Positions 27,848-37,566 of a stretch of DNA of 64,000 nt are shown here, piece after piece. How positions within the stretch are numbered: position 1 is the first letter of the stretch; every line of letters starts with the position of its first letter. The notes under the pieces are model-generated. The model searched no databases. It saw nothing but the letters and a program-made list of their open reading frames with translations, and was not told the DNA's origin. The DNA lies in NCBI RefSeq assembly GCF_001690355.1, contig NZ_LZHG01000018.1:1-64000 (forward strand). Direction: 5' to 3'. A program made the translations under genes and the position numbers. This DNA comes from Gilliamella sp. Choc4-2 (lineage in GTDB: Bacteria > Pseudomonadota > Gammaproteobacteria > Enterobacterales > Orbaceae).

Positions 27848-28089
27848 ATTACATATTATAAAGGCAATATTACCGAATGTTACACTCTTAAACCGGCAAA
27901 AGGTAATGGCGATGGCACGGTACCTAAGTGTTCGGTGAAAATCCCCATTGATCGTATTAAAGCCCGTATGCATTTACCGATAGAGCTTCCGCATAAAAAG
28001 AGTCAACTACGCAAAAATTTGCCTTGAGTGCCGTTGTCGATATATTACTTGAAGTTAATAAACAAGATGGAACTGCGACTAATAAGTAA
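27848..28089 (+). pseudogene. 3' remnant of a lipase-type (alpha/beta hydrolase) toxin gene
   Basis: An open stretch without a start reads ...KGNITECYTLKPAKGNGDGTVPKCS... The GDGTVP block is typical of alpha/beta-hydrolase lipases, including type VI secretion phospholipase effectors, and supplies the catalytic Asp region. The frame breaks at the A5 run 27995-27999. Shifting frame there gives HKESTTQKFALSAVVDILLE..., where the H could be the catalytic histidine, ending at TAA 28089. The 5' part is missing. It overlaps a small membrane-protein gene, as effector and immunity genes often do. Family and pairing are inferred; no type VI secretion gene is in the window. Confidence 0.5.
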
Positions 28090-28222
28090 GCATTACCTTT
28101 TCATTATTGCCCTATTGATCATTTTATTTTTTACTTACCGCTATTTTAGTAAGGATATACGTATGGAGACCTTATCAACAGAACAACTCCATCTGTCGTC
28201 AATAGTGAATTCGCTTTTTTAA
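28067..28222 (+). CDS. Small membrane protein, possible immunity relic
   Basis: This 51-residue frame starts inside the 3' end of the toxin remnant. It has one hydrophobic helix (YLFIIALLIILFFTYRYF) and a short polar tail ending in TAA. Its size and overlap suggest the truncated N-terminus of an immunity protein. I do not recognise a family. It could simply be a broken fragment with no function. Confidence 0.35.
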   Translation: MELRLISKHYLFIIALLIILFFTYRYFSKDIRMETLSTEQLHLSSIVNSLF

Positions 28223-28227
28223 TTAGA

Positions 28228-28349
28228 TTTCTATTTGTTGGGGGGATAGTTTAGGTAATTTAAGTTTAATAAAAAGATCTTTCTATTCCTTATACCTATA
28301 GTATTCACTTTAGTTTGTTGGGGAAAATTTGATTTAAGTGTTAATTCCT
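28228..28349 (+). pseudogene. Tandem remnants resembling small membrane/lipoprotein genes
   Basis: Two imperfect copies about 81 bp apart share TTGTTGGGG followed by a TTTAAGT-T-TAAT pattern (near 28234 and 28315). Translated, they give CWGDSLGNLSL and CWGKFDLSVNSF. The second is preceded by a hydrophobic run (FLFLIPIVFTLVC). This looks like a decayed duplicated small gene downstream of the toxin remnant. It abuts the end of fliR on the other strand. Confidence 0.35.
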
Positions 28350-29144
28350 TTATCTTAAAAACGCCCCTAGCATCATTGAAATACGTTCGAATATTTGTTC
28401 AAAAATAAACTCGGCAAAGGCGGGTAGCATCGACATTAAATAAGCTAGCATGATTAGCCCTAATAATAAAGTTAAAGGATAGCCAACAACAAATATCGAT
28501 AATTGAGGAGTTATTCTGTTTAATAATCCTAATGCCATATTAATGATTAATAGTAGAGTCATTAATGGTAGAGCTAACATGATTCCATTGATAAAAAGTA
28601 GACGGCTGACATCAATTAGCATTAAATACCCATTACTGTTTAGTGGTATTTTGCTAACAGGTATGATATCAAAACTGTTAGCTAAACCATAAAGTAACCA
28701 TAAATGGCCGTCTAAGCTAAGGAAGAGTAATAAAGCGGTTAGGTTAATTAAACGAGATAATACTGAGGTTGAAGGTCCACCAATTGGATCAAAAAATGTA
28801 GCCATGCCAAGCCCCATTTGCATACCAATTAATTCACCTGCCATCCTAACTGTCATAAAGGCAAATTGCATTGTTAAACCAATTACAGTACCAATGAGAA
28901 TTTGTTGCGAAATAACCCATATTCCTTCAAATGAGTAGAGGCTTATATTTTCGTTAATTTGTGGTAAAGGTAGCAGAATTGCAATGAGTAAAGCTAATCC
29001 TATTTTTACTCGCTTGGGTATTTCTCTTTCTCCGGTAATGGGGGCAACCATTATCAATGCTAGAATCCGCACAAACGGGAAAAAGCAGTTGCGAATTAAA
29101 ATAAAATAATCAATATTGAATAAATCATTAATATTAAGATTCAT
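28350..29144 (-). CDS. fliR: Flagellar export protein FliR
   Basis: FliR is one of the three membrane proteins (FliP, FliQ, FliR) that form the helical export gate of the flagellar type III secretion system inside the MS ring. The 264-residue protein begins with a long hydrophobic segment and contains GMQMGLGMATFFDP and PLNSNGYLMLID, typical of FliR. It is the last gene of the fliF-to-fliR run, 5 bp after fliQ. Confidence 0.95.
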   Translation of the reverse strand: MNLNINDLFNIDYFILIRNCFFPFVRILALIMVAPITGEREIPKRVKIGLALLIAILLPLPQINENISLYSFEGIWVISQQILIGTVIGLTMQFAFMTVRMAGELIGMQMGLGMATFFDPIGGPSTSVLSRLINLTALLLFLSLDGHLWLLYGLANSFDIIPVSKIPLNSNGYLMLIDVSRLLFINGIMLALPLMTLLLIINMALGLLNRITPQLSIFVVGYPLTLLLGLIMLAYLMSMLPAFAEFIFEQIFERISMMLGAFLR

Positions 29145-29149
29145 TAAAT

Positions 29150-29419
29150 TTAGCTAGTTAAATTAGGGATATTGGTAAGAGCCATTTTGATGAAATCTGT
29201 CATTGTCGATAGCATTGTCGGTCCAAGCACAATTAATACAATAATCACCGCTAAAATTTTAGGAATGAAAGATAATGTCATTTCATTAATTTGTGTCGCC
29301 GCTTGTAATAAACTAATGATTAAGCCTGTCACTAAAGCGGCGAGAAGTATAGGGCTTGCCAATGATGCTGCTACTTTGATTGCCTGTATTGCAAGGGCGC
29401 TAATAGATTCAGTTGACAT
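29150..29419 (-). CDS. fliQ: Flagellar export protein FliQ
   Basis: This 89-residue protein has two membrane helices, the standard FliQ form, and packs around FliP in the export gate. Conserved segments are ALVTGLIISLLQAATQINEMTL and FIPKILAV. The gap to fliP is 113 bp, unusually long inside this tightly packed operon. Confidence 0.95.
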   Translation of the reverse strand: MSTESISALAIQAIKVAASLASPILLAALVTGLIISLLQAATQINEMTLSFIPKILAVIIVLIVLGPTMLSTMTDFIKMALTNIPNLTS

Positions 29420-29532
29420 ATAATTCCTTAATTTTACCTTGTTTAATGAATGGTTGATGAAATAACTTCTTAATTGAATTATGTTTAGCTAATTTGCCTT
29501 TATTCATCTACTGTTTTTAACTAATGTTAGTT

Positions 29533-30273
29533 TTAACTAAAAAAGCTTTGGGCTAATGAACCTAATAGCAAGTGCCAACCGTCAGCCAATACAAATAGCA
29601 TTAATTTAAATGGCAGTGATACCGTTGCTGGTGGCACCATCATCATGCCTAATGCCATAAGTGTGCTGGCAATGACTAAATCAATCACTAAGAAAGGAAT
29701 AAAAATTGTAAAACCTATCTGAAAAGCTGTTTTTAACTCACTTACTACAAAAGCAGGAATAAGTACTTTTAAAGGGATATCTTCACGTGTTTGAATATTC
29801 GTTTCATGCGACATGTTAACAAATAGCGATAAATCATTTTCACGGGTTTGAGTTAACATAAATTCCCTCAGTGGTTTAGCAGCTGTAGTTAACCCCTCTT
29901 GCATAGTGATTTGATTTTGCGAGTAAGGTATATAAGCATCTTGATAAATTTTATCAATAACGGGGGACATAATAAAAAAGGTCATAAATAGTGCAATTCC
30001 TAAAATAACCTGATTAGGTGGCGCAGAGGGGGTGCCTAGCGCATTACGTAACAAACCTAGCACAATAATGATGCGCGTAAAGCTAGTCATCAATAATAAT
30101 ATTGCTGGTATAAATGTCAGTAATGTTAAAACAACTAATGTTTCTACTGGTAATGCCCAATGTTGTTCACCACTTTGTGCTGTTTGAGTAATAACAGAAA
30201 GAGGATAAACCTCAGCATGACTAGGTAGGCTAAGTAACAATAAGCTTAGTAAAATGATTAATTTTAACCTCAC
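29533..30273 (-). CDS. fliP: Flagellar export protein FliP
   Basis: FliP is the core of the export gate (five copies). It carries a cleavable signal peptide ([20 protein letters not shown]), as usual for FliP, then four membrane segments. The family signatures are [24 protein letters not shown] near residue 65-90 and [24 protein letters not shown] near the end. Its 246 residues match the E. coli protein. It follows fliO by 6 bp. Confidence 0.96.
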   Translation of the reverse strand: MRLKLIILLSLLLLSLPSHAEVYPLSVITQTAQSGEQHWALPVETLVVLTLLTFIPAILLLMTSFTRIIIVLGLLRNALGTPSAPPNQVILGIALFMTFFIMSPVIDKIYQDAYIPYSQNQITMQEGLTTAAKPLREFMLTQTRENDLSLFVNMSHETNIQTREDIPLKVLIPAFVVSELKTAFQIGFTIFIPFLVIDLVIASTLMALGMMMVPPATVSLPFKLMLFVLADGWHLLLGSLAQSFFS

Positions 30274-30279
30274 TTGTTA

Positions 30280-30717
30280 TTACTCCTTTTTTGATTTTAA
30301 AGTTGATTGTAATATTTGCTGAAATAGATTATTTTTCGAAAAGTTTGCCTTATTTGTTTTTGTCGAAAGTAATATTTCAGTACGTTGTTCATTAATGGTA
30401 TGCAGTAATGTCATTTGTTGAGGCGTCACGCCAACTACTAATAACTGTTGATCCACATGAACTAAAATAATATGCTCTTTGGGCGATAGGCTATATGTGG
30501 CTTTTATGTCCATAAATTGATTCGTTGTTTTTTTTAAACCTAGGCGTCTAACTAACCATCCAAGCAGTAAAATAACACCGATAATACCAATAAATGACAT
30601 CCCCATGGACGTTCCAACTTGTGTGTAAATATTAAACTCTGAAGGTGGCGTTGATAGAGCATTTGTGCTTGTTATTGTAGCCTGAGATTGAGCCAAATTT
30701 GTGATGTTAACAGGCAT
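30280..30717 (-). CDS. fliO: Flagellar protein FliO
   Basis: FliO is a small bitopic membrane protein that helps FliP assemble into the export gate. The 145-residue product has one membrane segment (about 34-56, MSFIGIIGVILLLGWLVRRL) and a cytoplasmic domain resembling FliO (YSLSPKEHIILVHVDQQLLVVGVTPQQ). FliO is the least conserved gate protein, so position between fliN and fliP is the stronger evidence. Its start overlaps the fliN stop. Confidence 0.9.
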   Translation of the reverse strand: MPVNITNLAQSQATITSTNALSTPPSEFNIYTQVGTSMGMSFIGIIGVILLLGWLVRRLGLKKTTNQFMDIKATYSLSPKEHIILVHVDQQLLVVGVTPQQMTLLHTINEQRTEILLSTKTNKANFSKNNLFQQILQSTLKSKKE

Positions 30718-31097
30718 TAACGGCTCAACCTGCGTACACGTTCTGATGGGGTAATAATATCCATAATGCGTACCCCATAATTATCTCCCACAACCACAAT
30801 TTCACCTTGTGCAATTAAATAACCATTAATTAATATATCTAAAGGCTCACCTGCTTGCCCATCTAATGCAATAATGGAGCCTTGGGTTAAATTTAATAGA
30901 TCTTTAATCGCCATTTTGGTTCTGCCAAGCTCAACACTCAAATTTACAGGGATATCAAGGATAAGGTTGATATCTTGCTGTTTATCTTCTGTTTGTTGTG
31001 GCGATAGTGTTTCAAACACAGCTTCTTTTGTCATTAATTCATCGTTTGTTATGGTGGCGTTTTGATTCTCGTCACTATTTTGTTTGATATCAGTCAT
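30717..31097 (-). CDS. fliN: Flagellar motor switch protein FliN
   Basis: FliN forms the base of the C-ring, which sets rotation direction and docks the export ATPase complex. After an acidic Asn/Gln-rich N-terminus (1-45) comes the SpoA domain with NLILDIPVNLSVELGRTK and GEVVVVGDNYGVRI-type strands. The chosen start gives MTDIKQNSDENQN with AAGGAG 7 bases upstream. A frame five codons longer would include that site. It overlaps the end of fliM by 8 bases. Confidence 0.95.
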   Translation of the reverse strand: MTDIKQNSDENQNATITNDELMTKEAVFETLSPQQTEDKQQDINLILDIPVNLSVELGRTKMAIKDLLNLTQGSIIALDGQAGEPLDILINGYLIAQGEIVVVGDNYGVRIMDIITPSERVRRLSR

Positions 31098-32136
31098 TAA
31101 ACACTCCTTCATGCAATTGTTCTAATACAGGGTTAATGACCTGTTCAACTTGAACTGCATATTGTTTATTCATTTTGCCGTAATTACCCGTTAAGATAGG
31201 CACTCCTCCGACAGTTACATCAATATTAGTTGGTTTTTCTATCACTAAAATATCATTGACTTTTAGTGTTAGTAATTTATCTACAGTTGTATTAATTTTG
31301 GTAAAATTAGCGACCAATTCGACTGCTGAATGTTTGATGCCACTAGTTAATGAACTCATCCAGACATTATCATCTTGATACGTTTTTTGCTCAGCAGGGG
31401 GTTTTATTAGTAATTCTTTAATGGGTTCAACCATTGAATAAGGAATACAAACACAAAATGTTGCTTTACTGTGACCAACTTCAACTTTAAATTTGGTTGT
31501 TAATACAATATCATCAGGTGAATTAGTAATATTAGTAAATTTACTTTGCATTTCAGAACGAACATATTGGGCTTCAATCGGGTAGACATCTGCCCATGAA
31601 TTTTGATAAATAACTAATGCTAATTCCAATACTCTGTTAATGATTTGTTGTTCAGTGTGCGTAAATTCTCGACCTTCTGTTTCTATTTGCGGCGAATGTC
31701 CATCACCTCCAAATAATGAATCAACAATTATAAAGACTAATTCAGGCGAAAATGAAAATAAACTCGTACCTCTTAATGGGTTAAGATGTACTAAATTTAA
31801 ATGATTTGCCGATGAAGTGTCAGAAAACTCTTCAAAAGTATGAGGTTCAACAGGTAAAGCTATGACATCAGTATTACGACGTAATCGGTTAAATAACCCA
31901 ATTCTAAACTGACGTGCAAAACGCTCATTAATAATTTCTAGAGCAGTTAAACGTTCTGGTATAAACCGATGCTTGACCGATAAATCATAAGGTTTAACAT
32001 TCGCTTTTTTGCCTGGTGGATACGAAATAACAGATGACTCAATTTTGTTTTCTTCGATAATCACTGAACTATCGGATACCGGTTGTGTATCATCAGGTTC
32101 ATTTAATGTTGTTTTTTCTTCGTTCTGATCAGGCAT
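31090..32136 (-). CDS. fliM: Flagellar motor switch protein FliM
   Basis: FliM links FliG to FliN in the C-ring and receives CheY-P at its N-terminus. Domains in order are an N-terminal tail, a middle CheC-like domain at about 60-240 (contains LFGGDGHSP) and a C-terminal SpoA domain. The usual CheY-binding tail motif (LSQxEIDALL) is not seen at the start; residues 1-45 are acidic and unlike it. The ATG at 32136 has AAGGTG 8 bases upstream. The GTG at 32145 lies inside that site. Confidence 0.94.
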   Translation of the reverse strand: MPDQNEEKTTLNEPDDTQPVSDSSVIIEENKIESSVISYPPGKKANVKPYDLSVKHRFIPERLTALEIINERFARQFRIGLFNRLRRNTDVIALPVEPHTFEEFSDTSSANHLNLVHLNPLRGTSLFSFSPELVFIIVDSLFGGDGHSPQIETEGREFTHTEQQIINRVLELALVIYQNSWADVYPIEAQYVRSEMQSKFTNITNSPDDIVLTTKFKVEVGHSKATFCVCIPYSMVEPIKELLIKPPAEQKTYQDDNVWMSSLTSGIKHSAVELVANFTKINTTVDKLLTLKVNDILVIEKPTNIDVTVGGVPILTGNYGKMNKQYAVQVEQVINPVLEQLHEGVFND

Positions 32137-32141
32137 AATAA

Positions 32142-32609
32142 TCACCTTAAGATAAAATCAGTAAATAAAACTTCATCCACTTTTACCCAATGTTTTGCAT
32201 CATATTGCCGAGTTAAAGTCATTTTAATTTTTTCTTGTAAATCGATCTTTCCTGACTCTTGTTTTAAGTTACTAACATATTGTTTTGATATTAAAAGCAA
32301 TATGTCACTTCTTACTTCAGGTAAATATTCTAATAATATTGATTTTTGTTTTTCATCAGCAACACGTAATACCATACCAACATAAACAATTTTATTAATG
32401 TCTGCATTATCTTCTGATTTTGGTAGTGAAAGCGTAAATGGTTTTAAAGTTAGAAAAACCGGTGATAAAACGGGTTGTTCTTCTTGTATATGGTGCGTAT
32501 CTTTTGGCTGATTTTGAAACCATAGATAACCACAAGCACCTACAGCTAACAGCGTAATTAGGATAAGTATTATATTTACAACACTTATTTTTTTCTTATT
32601 GGTTGACAT
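32142..32609 (-). CDS. fliL: Flagellar basal body-associated protein FliL
   Basis: FliL surrounds the stators and supports torque generation. The 155-residue protein has one N-terminal membrane helix (about 11-29, IILILITLLAVGACGYLWF), then a linker and a periplasmic stomatin-like domain (FTLSLPKSEDN, LRVADEKQKSIL, RSDILLLISKQ). It is the first gene after a 181-bp gap from fliK, so it might have its own promoter. Confidence 0.93.
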   Translation of the reverse strand: MSTNKKKISVVNIILILITLLAVGACGYLWFQNQPKDTHHIQEEQPVLSPVFLTLKPFTLSLPKSEDNADINKIVYVGMVLRVADEKQKSILLEYLPEVRSDILLLISKQYVSNLKQESGKIDLQEKIKMTLTRQYDAKHWVKVDEVLFTDFILR

Positions 32610-32790
32610 AATTATTCTTGTCTCAGTAAAAATGTAAAAGTACTTTCCGCTAATTTAACGGCTAAAATTAAAAAAATAATAAATTATGCTCATGGAATTG
32701 ATTTGAAGAATAGGCTATAAAAATATGACCTATTCAACGTTTTTACTATTCTTGTAAGCGAAAATATAATGATCTATTACGTCCGATTCG

Positions 32791-33984
32791 CTATGCAAAT
32801 ATGCTTAACCCTGATTTTGTTAACTGATTTTTTTCAATATCGTGTTGTTCAGATTTTTGTTCGATAGTATCCGATAATAATGTTACGGGTGATTGTTTAT
32901 TTTGGGTTTGTTGATATCTTGCTGACTGATCATCGGCATTATTCATCATTGAAAATTCACTGATATCGGTTTGTTCAAGGATAATACCTTGTTCTTCTAA
33001 TGAGGTTCTTAAAGTAGGTAATGCTGATTCTAATACATTTTTAACATAAGTGTGTGCTGCAATCATTTGAAGATTCATTTTATCGTCAATCATGGCAAGT
33101 TTAATATGTAATGAGCCGAACTCCTGCGGGTGTAATTTGATTTCAGCTGTTTGCATATCTTGATGATTAAGAATAATAATTTTCTCTGTTAATGCTGTTT
33201 TCCATGTTTCAATATTCCCCATTATTGGCAAAGGTGTAGATGTTGAAGAATGCATAGGTGTTGGCAAATCAACAGTTAATGAAGTCAGTGCCATGTTAGG
33301 TTGAGGAAATATCTGATTTTGCTTATTTTCAGCAGCAGCTGTAAAGAACGTTTCTTTGACACTATTTAGTGTAGTATCTCGACTTGCTTCAAACTCAATT
33401 TGCCAGTTATCGGCTTTTATCATCTTATTATTGGCTATACTTTGGGTGCCCATTAATTTTTGATTGATATTGGTTTTTATCTCAGCCGTTTGATCAAATT
33501 TATGCCCGATTTTCATGTTAGATTCTGACAGAAGAGCAGTTTTTTGCATGGATTTATTGGTTAACTCTTCACTTTGGTGAATTGTAAGTAATAATTGTTT
33601 TGTCGGTTCATTTTCAAATGTGGCTGGTTGTACATCAAATAAGTTATCATCAGATACTTCTTCAAGGTTTAGATTATTTGTTATCAATAACATTTGATTG
33701 TTATTTGGTGTCGTACTTTCAACCGTTAATATTTGTTGATTGGTTGTCTGAATATCAATGGGGTAACAGCTTATCGTTAAAAGATCAGTATCTTTTTCGT
33801 CTTTACAATCATCAGCGCCTTCTAACTTAGTTTGATTAAAATCTTTACTTTGATTTGTTTGTGTTTCACTAAGTTGTTTTACTTGTTGAAAGAAATCATT
33901 ATTATTGGTTATTGCATTGTTTTCAACAATTCCAGAACGACAAGAAGAGGTTAAATTTAAATCATTAATAGGGTTAATATTCAT
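32791..33984 (-). CDS. fliK: Flagellar hook-length control protein FliK
   Basis: FliK measures the hook and switches export from hook to filament proteins. The 397-residue product has a long, poorly conserved Asn/Gln/Thr-rich N-terminal ruler (1-250). A compact C-terminal domain (about 258-345) carries the family core WKTALTEKIIILNHQDMQ, AEIKLHPQEFGSLHIKL and HTYVKNVLESALPTLR. It overlaps fliJ by 11 bases. Assignment rests on the C-terminal domain and position. Confidence 0.93.
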   Translation of the reverse strand: MNINPINDLNLTSSCRSGIVENNAITNNNDFFQQVKQLSETQTNQSKDFNQTKLEGADDCKDEKDTDLLTISCYPIDIQTTNQQILTVESTTPNNNQMLLITNNLNLEEVSDDNLFDVQPATFENEPTKQLLLTIHQSEELTNKSMQKTALLSESNMKIGHKFDQTAEIKTNINQKLMGTQSIANNKMIKADNWQIEFEASRDTTLNSVKETFFTAAAENKQNQIFPQPNMALTSLTVDLPTPMHSSTSTPLPIMGNIETWKTALTEKIIILNHQDMQTAEIKLHPQEFGSLHIKLAMIDDKMNLQMIAAHTYVKNVLESALPTLRTSLEEQGIILEQTDISEFSMMNNADDQSARYQQTQNKQSPVTLLSDTIEQKSEQHDIEKNQLTKSGLSIFA

Positions 33985-34435
33985 TTGATATTCTCCTTGC
34001 TAATTGTTGCTGAGCAAATTCATCGGTTAGCTTTTGTTGTAAACGATTTTGTTGTTGTAAGTATCGATAATGTTGTTTATTTAATAATGTTTTATAGGTA
34101 TTTAAATTCTTTTGGGATTGATTGAATTGATTGGTTATCTGTTTTTGCTTCATATCCAGAGTTAATAGGTGCTTTTTTTGTTTTGCAATACCTTGTTCAA
34201 TTGATGCAATAAATGCATTGAAATTATTCAATTCGTATCCTTTAATCCCTTCTGATAAAGCTTCACTTAATTTTTGTTGATATTCACAATAGTAATTATT
34301 CAAAATATTGAGTTGTGATTTTGCATGTTGATGATTGTCAGTGGCCTTTTTTAATTTGATCAAACTATCATCTACCGATTTTTGTGCTAATTTTTTTAAT
34401 GTTAAAAACGCAAGTTGTGAAGAGTTTTTATTCAT
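33974..34435 (-). CDS. fliJ: Flagellar export chaperone FliJ
   Basis: FliJ is the small coiled-coil stalk that inserts in the FliI ATPase ring and couples it to the gate. The 153-residue protein is predicted almost entirely helical, rich in Gln, Lys, Asn and Leu, with long coiled-coil stretches from about 8 to 145. Sequence identity with other FliJ proteins is low, so size, coiled coil and place between fliI and fliK support the call. Confidence 0.9.
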   Translation of the reverse strand: MNKNSSQLAFLTLKKLAQKSVDDSLIKLKKATDNHQHAKSQLNILNNYYCEYQQKLSEALSEGIKGYELNNFNAFIASIEQGIAKQKKHLLTLDMKQKQITNQFNQSQKNLNTYKTLLNKQHYRYLQQQNRLQQKLTDEFAQQQLARRISNEY

Positions 34436-34456
34436 CGTCGTGCTTTCCTAATAGAT

Positions 34457-35821
34457 TTATTTTGGATCAACAATTGCACTTAATTGTTGATAAGCATCTT
34501 GATAACAGCAATGTTCACCAATACCCTGTTGTAAAAATTTTTGCATGGTAGGGTATAATGTTATCGCTTTATCTAATAAGGGATCGGTACCGGTGACATA
34601 AGCGCCTACATTAATTAGATCTCGGTTTCGTTGAAAACTTGAAAACAGTTGTTTAAATAATCTTGATTTTTTTTCATCTTCTGTGGCGGTAAGATCGGTC
34701 ATTACCCGACTGATTGATGCTTCAATATCAATGGCAGGGTAGTGACCTGACTCAGCAAGAGTTCGTGATAAAACAATATGTCCATCTAAAATAGCTCTGG
34801 CCGAGTCGGCAATGGGATCTTGTTGATCATCTCCTTCGGTTAATACCGTATAAAATGCTGTAATTGAACCTTTGCCATTTTCTGCATTGCCGGCTTTTTC
34901 AACCAGTGCAGGTAATTTTGCAAAAACAGAAGGTGGATACCCTTTCGTTGCTGGTGGTTCGCCTATGGCTAAGGCAATTTCCCGTTGTGCCATTGCATAA
35001 CGAGTTAATGAGTCCATAATAAGTAAAACGTTAAACCCTTGATCGCGAAAAGTTTCGGCAATTCTGGTGGCGTATGCTGCACCTTGTAAGCGTAATAATG
35101 GTGATACATCAGCTGGCGCTGCGATAACAACGGCACGAGCTAACCCTTCTTTACCCAGAATGTTTTCAATAAAATCTTTAACTTCTCTGCCGCGTTCCCC
35201 AATTAAGCCCACCACAATAATATCAGCTTGAGTATAGCGTGCCATCATACCCAGTAAGACACTTTTGCCAACCCCTGAACCTGCAAACAAGCCCATACGT
35301 TGACCTTGCCCTACGGTTAATAATGCATTGATTGCTCGTACACCGACATCAAGTACTTGATGAATGGGGGTGCGTTTTAATGGATTAAGCGATTTGCTTG
35401 ATAAACCAGCATATTCGATATGAGCGGGTAAGGGTTTTCCATCTAATGGTTTACCCATAGCATCAATAACTCGACCTAATAACGCCATACCAACGGGTAA
35501 TAATTTATGACTAAAATGTGTTAAATCATATTGAGAGGTATAAACTCTTGCACCTAATAAAATGCCATCAGTCGATTCAAAAGGCATTAAATAAAGTGTT
35601 TGTGTATTAAATCCAACAACTTCACATTCTACTGCGTCGATTTGATCATGAGATTGCCGCTCAACAAAACAATTAGAACCTAAAGGTAGTTGTAATCCGA
35701 CTGCTTCAAGGACTAATCCTGATGCTTTTACTAAACGTCCATATTGTCGTATTAAAGATAAGGATTGAAGTTGCTGTGTTGCTTGACTAATTTTATTAGC
35801 CCATAAAGATGCGTAATTCAC
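34457..35821 (-). CDS. fliI: Flagellum-specific ATPase FliI
   Basis: FliI powers the unloading of flagellar export substrates at the base of the gate. The F1-ATPase beta-like protein (454 residues) has a Walker A GSGVGKS at 181-187, Walker B ([18 protein letters not shown]) and the signature [20 protein letters not shown]. The flagellar rather than virulence secretion origin is clear from the neighbours. Starts 1 base after fliH. Confidence 0.97.
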   Translation of the reverse strand: MNYASLWANKISQATQQLQSLSLIRQYGRLVKASGLVLEAVGLQLPLGSNCFVERQSHDQIDAVECEVVGFNTQTLYLMPFESTDGILLGARVYTSQYDLTHFSHKLLPVGMALLGRVIDAMGKPLDGKPLPAHIEYAGLSSKSLNPLKRTPIHQVLDVGVRAINALLTVGQGQRMGLFAGSGVGKSVLLGMMARYTQADIIVVGLIGERGREVKDFIENILGKEGLARAVVIAAPADVSPLLRLQGAAYATRIAETFRDQGFNVLLIMDSLTRYAMAQREIALAIGEPPATKGYPPSVFAKLPALVEKAGNAENGKGSITAFYTVLTEGDDQQDPIADSARAILDGHIVLSRTLAESGHYPAIDIEASISRVMTDLTATEDEKKSRLFKQLFSSFQRNRDLINVGAYVTGTDPLLDKAITLYPTMQKFLQQGIGEHCCYQDAYQQLSAIVDPK

Positions 35822-35822
35822 G

Positions 35823-36587
35823 TTAATGTGTATCCTTGTGTAAACAGTCAGCCATCATTTGCCAATGATGAGTAGTACTGGCATCAATTTCATTGTTATC
35901 GCTAAAAATTTTACATCCACCAATTTCAATATTAGGATCAGCAACTAATTCCCAGTGATATTGTTTTTTTTCATCATTAAATATTGGTTCTAACCATTGC
36001 AAATCTGTTGGATTGAGATGCAGTGAAATAGGTTGAGAAAAAATCGGTCTTTGCTCAATAAACGTGTTTAAGGTGTGCATTAATTGCTTTTGTTTTACTT
36101 TGGAAATCGTACCAACGGTTTTTTGTGCAGCAGCTAATGCTAAATCAAACAATTTTGGGACAATTAATTCATCAATATCATTAATTGATTGCTGAAAGTT
36201 ATTAATTAATTCGCACATTGCCTGCACAGTCTTTATTTTTTCATCATTAAGTTGTTGCTCAATGTGTTCACGACCTTCTTGTTGCCCAAGAAGGTATCCT
36301 TGTTTATAACCAGCTTGTTTTCCCTCATCAAAACCTTCGGTTTTACCAGCCTTAAACCCTTCCTGATATGCTTGTGTTATTGTCTCTTGTTTTAGCTGCT
36401 CTAAGACTTCTTGTGTTATTTTTTCAGTGCTCTTTGTTTCCATTGAATTTGATTCAGGTTCACTGTCATCAATGGTTTCAATGCTAATTTGTTCATCTGT
36501 TTGTGATGGCGTTGATATAGATAAATTCTTGAAAATCAAAGGTTTCCAGTCTGATTTATCTGATCGATTAAACATACTCATCATCAC
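35823..36587 (-). CDS. fliH: Flagellar assembly protein FliH
   Basis: FliH dimers hold FliI and attach it to FliN at the C-ring. The 254-residue protein has a Gly-rich repeated segment at about 78-105 ([20 protein letters not shown]), the GxxxG helices typical of FliH, then a C-terminal globular domain. The frame opens with GTG followed by several ATGs (36584, 36581, 36575), all inside the 3' end of fliG. Which one is used is uncertain. Confidence 0.93.
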   Translation of the reverse strand: MMMSMFNRSDKSDWKPLIFKNLSISTPSQTDEQISIETIDDSEPESNSMETKSTEKITQEVLEQLKQETITQAYQEGFKAGKTEGFDEGKQAGYKQGYLLGQQEGREHIEQQLNDEKIKTVQAMCELINNFQQSINDIDELIVPKLFDLALAAAQKTVGTISKVKQKQLMHTLNTFIEQRPIFSQPISLHLNPTDLQWLEPIFNDEKKQYHWELVADPNIEIGGCKIFSDNNEIDASTTHHWQMMADCLHKDTH

Positions 36588-37566
36588 CGCTACTTAAGAT
36601 AACTTCACCACTTTCGGCTAAACGACGCGCAATAACCAAGATTTTCTTCTGTTCGGTTTCAACTTGAGATAATCGCACAGGCGGTCTGTTTTCTAGATCT
36701 TCACGTAAAATAGATGCTGCACGTTGTGACATATTGCTTAATAGCTTGTCGCGTAATGCCGTTGATGCACCTTTTAATGCAATAATAAGCGTTTCGTTAT
36801 CAATGTCTTTAAGTAGGCGTTGGATACTTCTATCATCAACTTCCACCAGATTTTCAAATAAGAACATTTCATCAATAATTTTTTGTGCAAGCTCACTGTT
36901 ATAATCGCGCAATGCATTGATAACTAACTCTTCTTGCTGTGATTTCATTAAGTTAATAATTTCTGCTGCGGTACGTATTCCACCCATATTGCTTAGTTTG
37001 ATATTTTGACCATGTAATAACGTTGATAAAGAAGTCGATAATACTTTGAGTGCTGACGGTTCCACGCCACCAAAAGTTGCAATACGTAACATAACATCAT
37101 TACGTAATTCATCATCAAATAAGTTCAGAATTTCGGCTGCTAAATCGCGATTTAAGTGAACTAAAATAGTGGCAATAATTTGTGGATGCTCTTTTTTAAT
37201 TAGATCAACTGCTCGAGCAGCATCGACAAAATTAAGCATTTCAAGCCCGTCAGTTGCTTCTTCTCGATCCGTTTCTAACAATTCATCGATTAAACGATCT
37301 GCTTTTTCGGCTCCAAGTGATCTTTCAAGTACAGAACGTAAATAACCGTTGGTATCGGTATTTAATACGGCACATTCTTCGAGGGTTTTTTGACACTCAT
37401 TAAGGATACTTTTTAATTGTTCCTGTGAAAGTTGCGGTAGTGACATCATGGCACTACTAATCTGTTGTACTTCTTTAGTGTTTAAGTATTGCATGACTTG
37501 TGCAGCAAGCTCTTCACCTAATACCATTAAAACAGTGGCAGCTTTTTGCAATTCGCTTAAATTCAT
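36568..37566 (-). CDS. fliG: Flagellar motor switch protein FliG
   Basis: FliG is the rotor protein that touches MotA and links the MS ring to FliM. Conserved parts are EHPQIIATILVHLNRDLAAE, LRIATFGGVEPSALK, the EHPQR-like armadillo region, and the C-terminal torque helix region FLFENLVEVDDRSIQRLLKD with charged residues. The ATG giving MNLSELQKAATVLMVLGEE fits the family, has AAGGAGGA upstream and overlaps the fliF stop as TAATG. A nine-codon longer frame from 37593 is less likely. Confidence 0.97.
   Translation of the reverse strand: MNLSELQKAATVLMVLGEELAAQVMQYLNTKEVQQISSAMMSLPQLSQEQLKSILNECQKTLEECAVLNTDTNGYLRSVLERSLGAEKADRLIDELLETDREEATDGLEMLNFVDAARAVDLIKKEHPQIIATILVHLNRDLAAEILNLFDDELRNDVMLRIATFGGVEPSALKVLSTSLSTLLHGQNIKLSNMGGIRTAAEIINLMKSQQEELVINALRDYNSELAQKIIDEMFLFENLVEVDDRSIQRLLKDIDNETLIIALKGASTALRDKLLSNMSQRAASILREDLENRPPVRLSQVETEQKKILVIARRLAESGEVILSSGDDEYV

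Noticed and set aside
32708-32735. GAATAGG/CCTATTC inverted repeat in the fliK-fliL gap
   Set aside because: Seven-base arms, no T-tract on the transcribed strand, and it lies within an operon; left unassigned.
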